NCBI GenBank assembly: GCA_027919835.1
Contig: JANVFP010000022.1
Coordinates: forward strand, 248,001-312,000
Reading direction: 5' to 3'
Source of the DNA: Lentinula raphanica
Lineage: Eukaryota; Basidiomycota; Agaricomycetes; Agaricales; Omphalotaceae
Length of the DNA: 64,000 bases
Positions 47,481-57,898 of this stretch are shown here, one piece after another. How positions within the stretch are numbered: position 1 is the stretch's first letter; every line of letters starts with the position of its first letter. The notes beneath the pieces were generated by a model. The model had not been told where the DNA came from. It saw only the letters and a program-made list of their open reading frames with translations, and did not search any database. A program made the translations under genes and the position numbers.

Positions 47481-49748
47481 ATGGTCAATATACTCTTCGT
47501 CATAGTCATTTCCAGCACCTTACTCCAGATGTGGGCTACGTCTGTGCTGGCTGCGCCCGGTCGCGGGAAGAATCGGTCAAAGGATGGGTTGGCTGAGGAT
47601 CGGTCAAGAAATCGATCATCTCAGAATCGCTCGAGTCAGAATTGGTCGAGCGATCAATCAACCCAGTATCCCCCGTCTCAGGATCGCTCGAGTCAGGATT
47701 GGCCAAGAGATAGGTCGAACCAGTATCCCCCATCTCAGGATCGCTCGAGCCGGGATTGGTCGAGCGGTCGATCAACTCAGGATCGCACAAGTCAGGGTCG
47801 GTCGAGAGATAGGCCAAGTCAGCATCTCCCATCCACTGATCGCTCGAGTCAGGATTGGTCGAGAGATAGGTCAACTCGTCGCTCGCGTTCGCCTCAGGAC
47901 TGGTCGAGAGATAGGTCATTTCGGCATCGCTCACCTCAGGATCGCTCAAATCAGGATTGGTCAAGAGATAGCTCAATTCATCGCTCGCCTAACCAGTATC
48001 CCCCGTCTCAGGATCGCTCGAGTAGGGATTGGTCCAGCGCCAGGTCAACTCAGCATCCCCCGTCTCAGGATCGCTCCAGTCGGGATTGGCCCAGCGATAG
48101 GTCAAACCAGTTTCCCCCATCTCAGGATCGTTCGAGCGATAAATCAAGTCATCGTTCGCGTCAGGATCGCCCATCCACGGACCGCTCGAGACAGAATTGG
48201 TCGAGAGATAGGTCAACTCGTCGCTTGCCTCAGGATCGCTCAAGTCAGGATTGGCCAAAAGATAGGTCAAACCAGTATCTTCCATCTCAGGATCAGTCGA
48301 AGAAGATGGATGTCGGTGCTTCCACTTCGTCTGACATACATCAGTCTTCTCGGCATCGTCCAGATGCAACAGTCCAGAATGCAGATAAGGCGCAGAACGA
48401 GGGAAAAGCGCACAAAGGTATGAGGAATGGTATGTCGATTGGTATCGAAGACCGTTGACTGTTCTACATAGTTGAAATGCACCCTGACGATGCAGAATAT
48501 CCTATAAAAGATATAATTGAAGGTACAGTTTCCCCTTTTTTCTATTTAGACAGACTGAGGGCTGAAATCTCTATACCCAGTGGATTTCTTGCACCGTGAT
48601 CCAACCATAAGTCAGGTAGTAGACCTGTACGGGCCAGACCTTTGTGATGACATGGTTGAGGATATCCTTCAAGTGATAGAGAGTAGAAAGCCGGGGGAGA
48701 GGGTCGAGGCAAGAGCGAATCAGGTGATCGAAGAATGGAGAAAAGACCCTGAAGAATATAATACGATAGAAAGAGTTACATGGTGGTGGGATCAACTGGA
48801 TAACCATGGAAAATGTACGATAACACGTCAAGTTCTGTTCTTATACGCTCACGATCTTTTTGACAGTCTCAGCATTCTCAGATTTTCGTTATGCTCCTGG
48901 TTCAGCCATGTATGAGGATTACCATTTGCTGTCGGGTACGATTTTTACAACTTACATTAAATTAGCATTCGTGCTGATAGGCTCGGAAGATCTGATAAAC
49001 ACACTGGCGCAAGAGGTCAGGGATTCAACCCCGATAGATATGTCATTAAGGGAAGGCCCTATTGAAGAGAAGATCAAGGAAAGAGGGATGAGAGTTTTGA
49101 TAGAAATGGCATCAAGAGAAGAACGTCAGAAAATGGTTGAGGATATCCAGAGAGAGTTGTCCAAAAGGGATCCAACCATCGAATATTACGGAAAAGAGAT
49201 GCTTGAAGAACACAAGAGATACCCCGAAATCTTTGGTATCACGGAGTGTGTTGCGTGTATGTACGATGCGCTGGTGAAGGATTGGTACTGTATGCCGAAC
49301 TCCCGAGCTCTTTCTTGTTTCTGTGTTATTGACTCAGCCGATAGACTCGAAGATTTCAGGATATCCGCGAACGGAGCCGAATCCGTTCCAATACTATGTG
49401 CCTGAGGTTTGCAAAAAAGAGGTCTTGGGTCGGCTTCGGGATCAGGCTGACGCTAAGGCTAAGATTGATGCTGACGCTAAGGTCAAGGCCAATGCTGACG
49501 CTAAGGCTAAGGCCGATGCTGACACTAAGGCTGGGACCAATGCTGATGTTAAGGCCAAGGCTGATGCTGACGCTAAGTCTGATGCTGATGCTAATCGGAC
49601 TAAGGCCGATGCTGACGCTAAGGCAAGGACTGGAGCTGGGGCTGGGACTCAGGCTAATGCTGACGCTGCTCATATGGCTCGTAAAAGGCGTCAGAAGAAG
49701 GCGTCTAAGGCCCGCAAAAATGTCGCTAAGAGCACCTTGAGGGCTTAG
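47481..49748 (+). CDS. Secreted tandem-repeat protein with helical domain and Ala/Asp/Lys tail
   Basis: No recognised family. ATG 47481 opens a signal peptide (MVNILFVIVISSTLLQMWAT, SVLAAPGRGK); an in-frame ATG at 47394 would bury it. Segment 1 (47600-48300) is about ten imperfect 19-residue units such as STQYPPSQDRSSQDWPRDR, alternating Arg with Ser/Gln/Asp/Trp. Exons 2-5 give a charged helical domain: MHPDDAEYPIKDIIE, DLCDDMVEDILQVIESRKPG, ERVTWWWDQLDNHGK, YEDYHLLSG, then KERGMRVLIEMASREERQKM and MYDALVKDWY. After a final intron ending CCGATAG, segment 3 (49440-49680) consists of 8-residue units like ADAKAKAD, and the protein ends in a basic ARKRRQKKASKARKNVAK. All splice joins keep frame. 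About 680 residues. Extracellular by prediction; function unknown. Confidence 0.6.
47640..48300 (+). repeat. 57-bp minisatellite encoding 19-residue units
   Basis: About ten imperfect copies with core CAGGATCGCTCGAGTCAGG and a GATTGGTCGAGAGATAGG partner, some units deleted or fused. At least one more plus-strand frame and a minus-strand frame stay open across most of it because the unit length is a multiple of three and has no stop in those frames. Confidence 0.85.
49440..49680 (+). repeat. 24-bp repeat encoding Ala/Asp/Lys octads
   Basis: About ten degenerate units built on GCTGACGCTAAGGCTAAGG, in frame with the preceding gene; some units have lost or gained 6 nt. Confidence 0.8.
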
Positions 49749-49882
49749 GCTCAAGCTAATGCACAGGCTAAGGCCGGAGCTGGGGCTAGTGGAAGCTGAA
49801 TCGTATGTACTCATGTATTTACTCACGAATGATCTTTCTCGTGCTGAACATTGTCCATGCCAGATCAGTTTGACATTGCCAG

Positions 49883-50410
49883 TTGAGGTGCTGAACCATC
49901 ACGAGGATTACCGTTTGTTGCACGATGGTAAGCAGCTTATGACTCGCGTTATATAGTAGTAGTATTGGGGCCGAACGTGATTCGATAGGCTTGAAATATC
50001 GAAAGAAAAAACGCCCGGCGAGCCACTCGTGTTCCAAAAAAAGTCAAGGCAGGAAGCTCCGAGTCGGTAGGCAATATTGGAGAGGCGAGCAATGAGATAC
50101 ATAGTCATGCCAGGTCTGGCAAACGGGATGTCAGAAGAAGAACTTGAAGCCATGGTTTCGAAGATTTCACAAAAGTTGAAGATGCTTCCGAAGAATGGCC
50201 TTGCCCGAACACGAGGGGAGCAGCTGATTCGAGAGGAATTCAGTCAGGCTTGAAAGTCGGCAAAAGCCGTCGACGCTGAAACGAGAGAGAGAATAGCACT
50301 TTGGTATGATGCGTTGGTGTCGAATTGGGAGAGTACGCCGAACTCGAATATTCCTTTCTGTGTCTGCATCATTGACCTTTGCCTATAGGATCGAGGACTG
50401 GATATTATGA
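49883..50410 (+). pseudogene. Decayed partial copy of the secreted-gene helical domain (copy 2)
   Basis: Three blocks match exons of the gene just upstream in the same order. GAGGATTACCGTTTGTTGC (from about 49901) corresponds to the EDYHLLSG exon, including its donor. A helical block (EELEAMVSKISQKLKMLP, about 50128-50190) corresponds to REERQKMVEDIQ. TGGTATGATGCGTTGGTG (about 50301) corresponds to MYDALVKDW, followed by the same intron start (GAGTACGCCGAACTCGAATA) and acceptor CCTATAG. An in-frame stop at 50251 and missing exons make it non-functional as the full gene. There is no repeat-encoding exon. Confidence 0.65.
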
Positions 50411-50559
50411 TTTCATGAACCCTGGCACAATCTTTCACGAAGATTATCTGGTCCTGTGCAAGGTTCAGATCCGGAGTAAGGCTGGGGACAAAAATGATAC
50501 GGCTGACGAGAAGGATGATGAGGCTGCCAAGGAGAACTTGGATAAGGCCGCTTAGAGCT

Positions 50560-52048
50560 AAACCTGAGGAAGGCACCGGGGTCGTCGAAATACTCAGTTG
50601 ATTCTTGAACGTTGAACGATTCGGAGGCCTCGAGGGGCCGGTCTGTACTTCGTACATATCTGACTATTTTCATTGAGCCCTTCATGCATTCATGATTGCA
50701 CTTGACACGGGTTGTCATTGAACATAGATGTATGACTATCTGCAGCAAGATCGCTACTGGTCAAAATCGTATCGCCTTCCCATCTATCATCCAGCTCTTC
50801 ACTCTTGTCTGTCCAGGCTTTCGTCTATGCCAGTCATCATTGGTTTTCCAGCTTGCGCTCGCTCCATCTGGTACTACTATGTAGTAGTATTACTGATCAC
50901 GGATTTCCAGTCTTTCAACTAGTAAGTCACTCAATACACAAAATAGTGCATCCAGAATCAGCGGATGTCAGGAATCAGTAGTACAGGGATCAACAGCCTT
51001 CAGTGCGACTGGTTCGATTGAAAGAGTTGCATGGTGGTGGATTCAACTGGCGGAGAATGGCGCCGTATGTTGTATATGCACATTGCATACTACAAGTTGT
51101 TTTTGATGCACTGTACCGCTACGATTTTCGAAAAAGGATCGGCGAACTCGAAGAACGAATTTGACTTTTCGAGGATTACTATTTGCTGAAGGGTAAGAGT
51201 TCCACGTCAAATCAGCGTTCAGATCTGTTGAACATGCTCCCAGGCTTACCGGAAGACTTAGGGGGAAGAGGTAACGCGGCCCTGTAGACATGGAAGATGA
51301 AAAATGAAAACGCACCCGAGGCTAAGAAGACTAATCTATCTTGATTTTGTATTGCCATCGTGTCGTATCGTATTGTATCGTGTTACAGGAAAAGGCCTAA
51401 GGGGGAGGTCCAAAGTTGAGTTAGTGGCAGGTGCCGGTTCGTACTTACATGAACTCACAATTCTCCTATCCATAATCGGTTGACATTGTTCGTCGATACA
51501 GCATCTGATACCCAACTGAAGCCAGCGTGCTTGAGAGATTCGTGACAGAGGACTCGGAGCAGTCCAGCAAGTCACCTTCGCTCATGTTGTCTTTGCCATT
51601 GTCGTCAAAGTGTTCAGCTTGTGCTTGCTGCGCCTGCTCAGCTCAGTCTTTGACAAAATTTTCGAGCGTATATTGAACTTTGCACGCGCATCCTTGATAG
51701 TATATGAGGCCTTCATGGAGCCGTGTATGTGACACAAGCATAGAGCGCACATGCATAGAAGTCAGAGATGGATAAGTTACACAGACAAAGAGGTTTGTTG
51801 CTAGAGTTCTGGCAGGTTCTGGCATGCGGAAGAGACCGAATGCCAAGGCCCAGGAGGGCCCAGTACGCGTTGATGAAATCGTAATGGCTCCTTCGGCAAT
51901 CTGACCAGTCCATTCTGTCCTTCTGAGCTTTCGAGAGTCGAGTGTAGCTGCCAGTGGATGCATGAAGAAAGCGGCAGGGACGAGACATCGATTCGAGGAA
52001 TATGCTTTTCCACTGGATTGAAAAGGTGAACAAAAATCCCAGAAATAT
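50560..52048. other. Gene-poor region around copy 3
   Basis: Apart from copy 3 (51014-51270) I see no gene in these 1.5 kb. Short frames on the minus strand at 51643-52033 are the read-through of the mS33 last intron and its 3' flank. Confidence 0.4.
51014..51270 (+). pseudogene. Decayed partial copy of the secreted-gene helical domain (copy 3)
   Basis: Begins with CGATTGAAAGAGTTGCATGG then TGGTGGATTCAACTGG, matching the ERVTWWWDQL exon end of the intact gene, and continues through an intron-like spacer to GAGGATTACTATTTGCTGAA, the EDYHLLSG exon. It then degrades into partial similarity to the following exon (GATCTGTTGAACATGCT). Upstream and downstream exons are missing and there are stops in every frame. 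Confidence 0.6.
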
Positions 52049-52427
52049 CTATTTCCGTCGTTGACTTCTCCTTCCGTCCTCTGTATAGTGTGAATCGTGT
52101 CAATTGTAGCTTAGTAGACAGAGAAATCGATTGAGAACCTTTTGTTTTGGCCTTCTTGGGTGCACCCTTTCCACGCTTCTTCCTATCTTCTATATCCTGC
52201 AATCGCTGCTCCTCGTCCTCATCCACAAGCTCCAACTCTGGATACATCCTTGCCACTCGTGAAATGTTCAACGTGGGAGGATAGTAACTCATCATGGCTG
52301 GGCCGCGTAGACGAGCACGGAGATACTTTGCACCAGTCCGAATTCCGGTTGGGTTGTAAACCGTTTGGAATATGTTACACCGTAATTTGGTTAATTTTGT
52401 GAGACGCGAAGGTGCTACGACAGACAT
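52049..52427 (-). CDS. Mitochondrial small-subunit ribosomal protein mS33 (Rsm27)
   Basis: Component of the mitoribosomal small subunit. ATG 52427 gives MSVVAPSRLTKLTKLRCNIF, then QTVYNPTGIRTGAKYLRARL, RGPAMMSYYPPTLNISRVAR and MYPELELVDEDEEQRLQDIE, which is the mS33 pattern in order, followed by RKKRGKGAPKKAKTK. A 60-nt intron (donor G|GTTCTC, acceptor TACAG) joins this to EDGRRSQRRK and a stop at 52049. Without that splice the frame runs on for another 110 unrelated residues. About 106 residues, as expected for fungal mS33. Head to head with SUV3. Confidence 0.92.
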
Positions 52428-52534
52428 AGCTGGTTTTTGGAGGCGGCGAGTTGGAAGTAAAGTGGAAAGGTTGCTGGATCAAATACAAGTCAACAAAGAA
52501 ACAACATCGGTAAGTAGCCTCTTTCATTCCTTCC
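52428..52534. promoter_or_regulatory. Shared 107-bp promoter, mS33 / SUV3
   Basis: Two nuclear genes for mitochondrial gene expression share this very short spacer; it holds a GGTAAGT donor-like string at 52509, so a 5'-UTR intron in SUV3 is possible. Confidence 0.5.
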
Positions 52535-54979
52535 ATGTCATTTGCCCTAAATGCATTGACCTCTGCCTCTTGTTCACGAAGTTTGCTATCTCGAAATCGA
52601 TTGGAGTTCTTGTCTAACTCCCTGCTCTATACCCAAAAGAGGTTCAGGTCGTCAGGAAATAGGTCAAAGCGCCACGAAAACGTTCCACATCGCAATGGTG
52701 GCCTCGGCATTCCTCTCCAAAAACAAGGGTCATCGTTCAAATGGCGGAAACCTACTATAGTCGAGCGGCCTCAGCTGCATCTCTCATCAGATGATCGCGC
52801 TGGCATCATCCAACATTTTGAGGAAAACGTCCAACGTTGGTCGGAGCAGAGGGTTCTGCATTCTCGCCTAGAAGCATTCGGAATTCCCAAAGCAGATATA
52901 CAACCCCTTCTCAAGCTTTTCGTCTCCGAGGTACTCGCTGGAAATCTATCCCATAGTGCTGCCTACGACAAGTACATGCTTGACCGTTTTGCTCGTTCTA
53001 CACCTGAAGATTTGCCTCAGACTTACTCGGACATCGTGTACACCGGTATACTCTATGCATGGGCAGCGGATCCTTCTACCCGGTCCAAGATCGAGAGCGT
53101 CATTCCACCCACTACATTACTTTGCATACAGCGACTCTTCCACGCCGCGCGTTTGGAACATCCTGCAGATGATTACCTCGAAGCACGCCGCACTCGTCGA
53201 AAGATCATCATGCACGTCGGTCCTACAAACAGTGGCAAAACTCACCATGCATTGCGTGCTTTGGCTGCCGCTCCAACTGGAGTTTATGCTGGTCCTTTAC
53301 GATTACTAGCCCATGAAATATGGGAAAGGTTGAACCTGGGTCAGATTGTTCCTCTCGGGGTAGAAGAAACAGGACCTGCACAGCCGGCTACGAATACGGC
53401 CTTTGATGTGGACGTGACTTCAACCACTACCTCCCCAGCCGTTCAGAGTCTAGGAAATCCCCAGTTTGCACGAGCGTGTAATATGATTACTGGAGAAGAA
53501 CATAAAATCGTGGATCCTGAGGCTACCTTGGAAAGTGCTACAGTGGAGATGTTGTCTATGTCGAAAAAGTACGACCTGGCCGTGATCGACGAGATTCAGA
53601 TGATTGCCGACGTTAGTCGTGGGTTTGCTTGGACGTCGGCGGTTTTGGGTGTCAATGCGAAGGAAGTCCATCTCTGTGGAGAAGAGACTGCCGTTCCCAT
53701 TGTTCAAGCTCTTCTTGCAGAAACTCATGATGTGCTCGAAGTCCGGCGATACAAACGTTTGACACCTCTTCAAATCGACAAGAGCCTAGACAGAGACTTG
53801 AAGAAGGTGCAAAAGGGTGATTGCATTGTTGCCTTTTCCAGGCATAATATTTTCTGGCTGAAGCGTTCCATTGAGAAAGCTACCGGTATGAAATGTGCGG
53901 TTGTTTATGGAAAGCTACCCCCTCAGATTCGCAGTGGACAAGCACAATTATTCAATGACCCAAATAGTGACTACGATGTCATTGTTGGTAGTGATGCTAT
54001 CGGAATGGGCTTGAACTTGTAAGCGACTCGTATGCTGCTGATGATATGCCACTACTAATATCCTTCTAGGAAAATACGCCGAATTGTCTTTGAATCTATC
54101 GGCAAGTTTGATGGCGAAGTCCTTCGCCCACTCTCTATCTCCCAAACGAAACAAATAGCTGGAAGAGCAGGTCGTTACGGGATGCTAGATGAGCAATGCG
54201 GGTTAGCGACCACATTCCTCCCCGAGGATCTGGAATTTCTCGAGCAAGCTCTTGCGAAGCCTTTTGAACCTCTACCCGCTGCTATATTAGCCCCGAGTCA
54301 GAGCAGTAGTCGCCTAATCGCACGGGCCTTGCCTCCTCTTGCGAGTATGCGCACGATATACGACGCCCACATATACGTATCCAAAACGCAACCACATTAC
54401 CGATATTCATCTGCCAGTACCGGAAAAGGAGCCGACATACTCGATCAATACGCTGAACAACTTGCTCTAGACGACAGAATTAAATTTCTACTAGCGCCGG
54501 TCCCATGGCGGGAGGCGGATTGCCTCGAGATTTTACACAAACTGATCAAAAGCTATGCTGATGATCTATCTGTTGGGCTACGCTCCTTGTTTGAAGGTAC
54601 CCACTATCTGGAGACACTTCTAGCTGTCGAGAATCGAATGTTGACACTACCTTACCCAAAATGCGACGATAAAACGTTGATCACACTAGAACTGTTCCAC
54701 AAACTTCTTGGCCTTTACGCTTGGTTAGCATTCCGAAATCCTGTCGCCTACTACGAGCCAGAACTAGTCGAGGAATGGAAGCCCAGAGTCGAACGGGCAA
54801 TGCATTGGGCACTGGAGGGTGTCACTAGACATACCAAGCAGACTCAGAAGAATTTTGACTCGTCTATGATGATGAGCAGGGTCGAGTTTAGGACTGCTGG
54901 TGATTTGAGAAAACAGAGGAAAGTAGAGGCTTTGAAGAAAAAAGAAACGAGGAAACAGTTAGGTCCGGTTCACGCTTGA
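52535..54979 (+). CDS. SUV3: Mitochondrial ATP-dependent RNA helicase SUV3 (degradosome)
   Basis: NTP-driven RNA helicase of the mitochondrial degradosome. ATG 52535 opens a basic, Ser-rich presequence (MSFALNALTSASCSRSLLSR). Motifs: I HVGPTNSGKTHHALRAL (Walker A GPTNSGKT), Ia GVYAGPLRLLAHEIWERLN, II AVIDEIQMIADVSRGFAWT (DEIQ), III VHLCGEE, IV GDCIVAFSRHNIFWLKR, V VIVGSDAIGMGLNL joined to KIRRIVFESIGKFDG, VI ISQTKQIAGRAGRYG. The C-terminal Suv3 domain (LFHKLLGLYAWLAFRNPVAY) and the basic tail KQRKVEALKKKETRKQLG follow. One intron at about 54020-54069. About 800 residues, typical of fungal Suv3. Confidence 0.95.
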
Positions 54980-55069
54980 CTACGTCCATTACGATGTTTG
55001 TTGTAACTCGGTCTACACCTTCGTTCGTTGTCGGGTCGCTTTGCTTTGATAATAAACCTCTAGATACGA

Positions 55070-55077
55070 ATATACTC
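55070..55077. repeat. Left target-site duplication ATATACTC
   Basis: The 8 bases directly left of the foldback element; identical to the 8 bases directly right of it. Confidence 0.85.
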
Positions 55078-56270
55078 CACCTGATATGTCCAATTGATGG
55101 CATGTATATAAGCATCTGATGTACCTATCAAGCGCTTATATATAAGTCACTTTTGCTCGTGCCTGGCAAACCGATGCTTTTCAGACCTCACTTACTGAAA
55201 ACCTAAGTAATAACTGAGTGAATATAGATCCAACTCCCTACAGTTCAGGTGCAAACTGAAGGCAGCATTGTGCTTTACATGGTGTATAAGTCATGAGGCT
55301 TGAAAAGGGTAGATACTCAGTTGATCAACATATCTGTTTCTCCATGGTACAAGGAGGAGGTTATGAGCATAGCTCAGTGAGTCTCTAGCCATTTTGTCTG
55401 ACTATTAATGCATCTGAAAGTGCTCATTGACTACTTTTAGCTGTGCAAACTACAGGTCAGCCAATGGTTTCGCTGTGGAGATACAGCTTACTTACTCTAA
55501 GAGGTACAAGGAGGTGAAGGTGGTCATAACTTGGTCAGTTTTTTACCGTTTTCTTTCATTCATTGTGCGTTATGAAGCCTTATATAGGTGTATTCGAATA
55601 TAGAAGGCGCGAGGCGGCGAACATTCCCGTTACTGAATGACAGACACATCTTGCTCCACAGGTACAACGAGGCGAAGGTGGTCATAGCATAACGAGTTCT
55701 TGACCGTTTTCCTTCATCTATAGCGCGTTAGGAAGCTCTTAACAGGTAAATTTTACTATGCAAGGCGCGAGACAGCAAACATTCCCGTTACTGAATAGCA
55801 CACACATCTTGCTCCACAGGTACAACGAGGTAAGGTGGTCATAATGCAATGAGTTCTTGACCGTTTTCTATCGCCTGTTGCGCGTTAAGAAGCCCTTAAT
55901 GAGCTTACTTGACTATCCTAGACGCGAGCCGGCAAACATCTCCGTCACTGAATGACAGACACATCCTGTTTCTCAGGTACAAGGAAGTGGAGGTGGTCAT
56001 AGCATGACGAATTCTTGACCGTTTTCTATCGTCTGTTGCGCGTTAGGAAGCGCTAGGTGAGCAGTACTGACTCTGTAATTCGCACGGCGGCACATCGCTT
56101 CGTTGCCAAATGACAGGTACTTCTTGTCCAACAGGTACAAGGAAGCAAGAATGGTCATAACTTTTTGAGATCTTGACTGTTTTCTTTCATCCATTGCGTA
56201 TTAGAGAGCCTTCATTCATCAACATTAAATGTGCAAACTGCAAGGCAGTGCATGGCTCCATTATTGAATG
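55078..56270 (+). repeat. Left inverted arm of the foldback element
   Basis: 1,193 bp, near-identical in reverse complement to 56708-57898. I noticed only scattered substitutions, for example GTTATGAAGCC on this side versus GTTATGGAGCC on the other. Confidence 0.92.
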
Positions 56271-56290
56271 CCATCCAGAGGTACATAAAT
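55345..56290 (+). repeat. Tandem ~158-bp units inside the left arm (mirrored in the right arm)
   Basis: Units start with a GGTACAA box followed by GGTGGTCATA at 55345, 55502, 55660, 55818, 55975 and 56133, giving spacings of 157, 158, 158, 157 and 158 bp. Each internal unit also has TTGACCGTTTTC and a CGCGTTAGGAAGC-like string; units differ by substitutions, and the outermost is the most diverged. Confidence 0.88.
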
Positions 56291-56707
56291 GTCTTGGACT
56301 CTGAAAATAAAAATCATATTTTGTCTGTTGAATAACCAGTGTTATACTCATTGAGCCCCCTTCATTTTCAATCAGTACATGAGTATAGCTGACAGCTCCA
56401 TGCCTATAAAATTTCTAGGCAGAGGGAGAAGATACTGATGAGTTATTTCTGAGGAAGCGGTTAAGGACAATCTTGAAAACATGATTTGAAAGTCAAATCA
56501 ATTTCCCTATATGAAAGTTACCTATCTTCCTGTCTTTCCTCCGCTGCTTCAAATTCCTCCAACACATTTCTGAGAAAGGACCCTTCAAATATCCTCCTAA
56601 GTGTATTCAGAGAATATAACAGTCAAGTGTTCACAAATCACAGCCAAGGAGCACCAGTTATTGCTATTTTTGTGTAGTTGTACCTGTTATACTAAGTCTG
56701 TCTGTCA
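56271..56707. other. Unique centre of the foldback element
   Basis: 437 bp, AT-rich, with no inverted partner. The longest frame (56486-56677) is 63 codons and looks like nothing I know. No tRNA-like or promoter-like structure was found. Confidence 0.6.
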
Positions 56708-57898
56708 TTCAATGATGGAGCCATGCACTGCCTCGCAGTCTGTACACTTGATTAGCACTCCTGTAAGCTCTTTGACGCGCAACGGAGAACAGAAAACGGA
56801 CAAGATCTCAAAAAGTTATGACCATTCTTGCTTCCTTGTACCTGTTGGACAAGAAGTACCTGTCATTTGGCAACGAAGCGATGTGCCGCCGTGCAATTTA
56901 CAGAGTCAGTACTACTCACCTAGCGCTTCCTAACGCGCAACAGACGATAGAAAACGGTCAAGAATTCGTCATGCTATGACCACCTCCACTTCCTTGTACC
57001 TGAGAAACAGGATGTGTCTGTCATTCAGTGACGGAGATGTTTGCCGGCTCGCGTCTAGGATAGTCAAGTAAGCTCATTAAGGGCTTCTTAACGCGCAACA
57101 GGCGATAGAAAACGGTCAAGAACTCATTGCATTATGACCACCTTACCTCGTTGTACCTGTGGAGCAAGATGTGTGTGCTATTCAGTAACGGGAATGTTTG
57201 CTGTCTCGCGCCTTGCATAGTAAAATTTACCTGTTAAGAGCTTCCTAACGCGCTATAGATGAAGGAAAACGGTCAAGAACTCGTTATGCTATGACCACCT
57301 TCGCCTCGTTGTACCTGTGGAGCAAGATGTGTCTGTCATTCAGTAACGGAAATGTTCGCCGCCTCGCGCCTTCTATATTCGAATACACCTATATAAGGCT
57401 CCATAACGCACAATGAATGAAAGAAAACGGTAAAAAACTGACCAAGTTATGACCACCTTCACCTCCTTGTACCTCTTAGAGTAAGTAAGCTGTATCTCCA
57501 CAGCGAAACCATTGGCTGACCTGTAGTTTGCACAGCTAAAAGTAGTCAATGAGCACTTTCAGATGCATTAATAGTCAGACAAAATGGCTAGAGACTCACT
57601 GAGCTATGCTCATAACCTCCTCCTTGTACCATGGAGAAACAGATATGTTGATCAACTGAGTATCTACCCTTTTCAAGCCTCATGACTTATACACCATGTA
57701 AAGCACAATGCTGCCTTCAGTTTGCACCTGAACTGTAGGGAGTTGGATCTATATTCACTCAGTTATTACTTAGGTTTTCAGTAAGTGAGGTCTGAAAAGC
57801 ATCGGTTTGCCAGGCACGAGCAAAAGTGACTTATATATAAGCGCTTGATAGGTACATCAGATGCTTATATACATGCCATCAATTGGACATATCAGGTG
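56708..57898 (-). repeat. Right inverted arm of the foldback element
   Basis: 1,191 bp, partner of the left arm. Similarity stops at a CATTCAA/TTGAATG boundary on the inner side. Confidence 0.92.

Larger units (their letters stand above)
55078..57898. mobile_element. Foldback-type non-autonomous DNA transposon with ~1.19-kb inverted arms
   Basis: 2,821 bp. It begins CACCTGATATGTCCAATTG and ends with the exact reverse complement, CAATTGGACATATCAGGTG. The two arms (55078-56270 and 56708-57898) are near-perfect reverse complements along their whole length with almost no indels: matching landmarks sum to 112,976-112,978 throughout. A 437-bp centre separates them. Flanking 8-bp direct duplications show that it inserted as a unit. 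No transposase frame is present, so mobilisation needs a factor from elsewhere. The 8-bp duplication fits hAT or P superfamilies; composite tandem-repeat arms resemble foldback/FB elements. It sits in the convergent spacer between SUV3 and the arabinanase gene, which would be only about 200 bp without it. Confidence 0.93.

Noticed and set aside
47640..48300. CRISPR-like regular repeats
   Set aside because: Repeats are imperfect, directly adjacent without unique spacers, translate in frame as protein repeats, and the genome is eukaryotic.
47584..48423. Ile/Arg-rich alternative-frame protein
   Set aside because: It lacks a signal peptide and splice support, while the Ser/Arg frame connects in phase to downstream exons.
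51713..52048. Long C-terminal extension of mS33
   Set aside because: It arises by reading through an intron; splicing gives the normal short basic mS33 end.
55078..57898. LTR retrotransposon
   Set aside because: The long repeats are inverted, not direct, and there is no primer-binding site, polypurine tract or gag/pol frame.
55078..57898. Assembly palindrome artefact
   Set aside because: The 8-bp flanking duplication, the scattered differences between arms and the unique 437-bp centre are not expected from a simple mis-joined palindrome; read support would still be useful.
55078..57898. Centromere or subtelomere satellite
   Set aside because: Only about six units per arm, inverted arrangement, exact ends with a target-site duplication and genes immediately on both sides.
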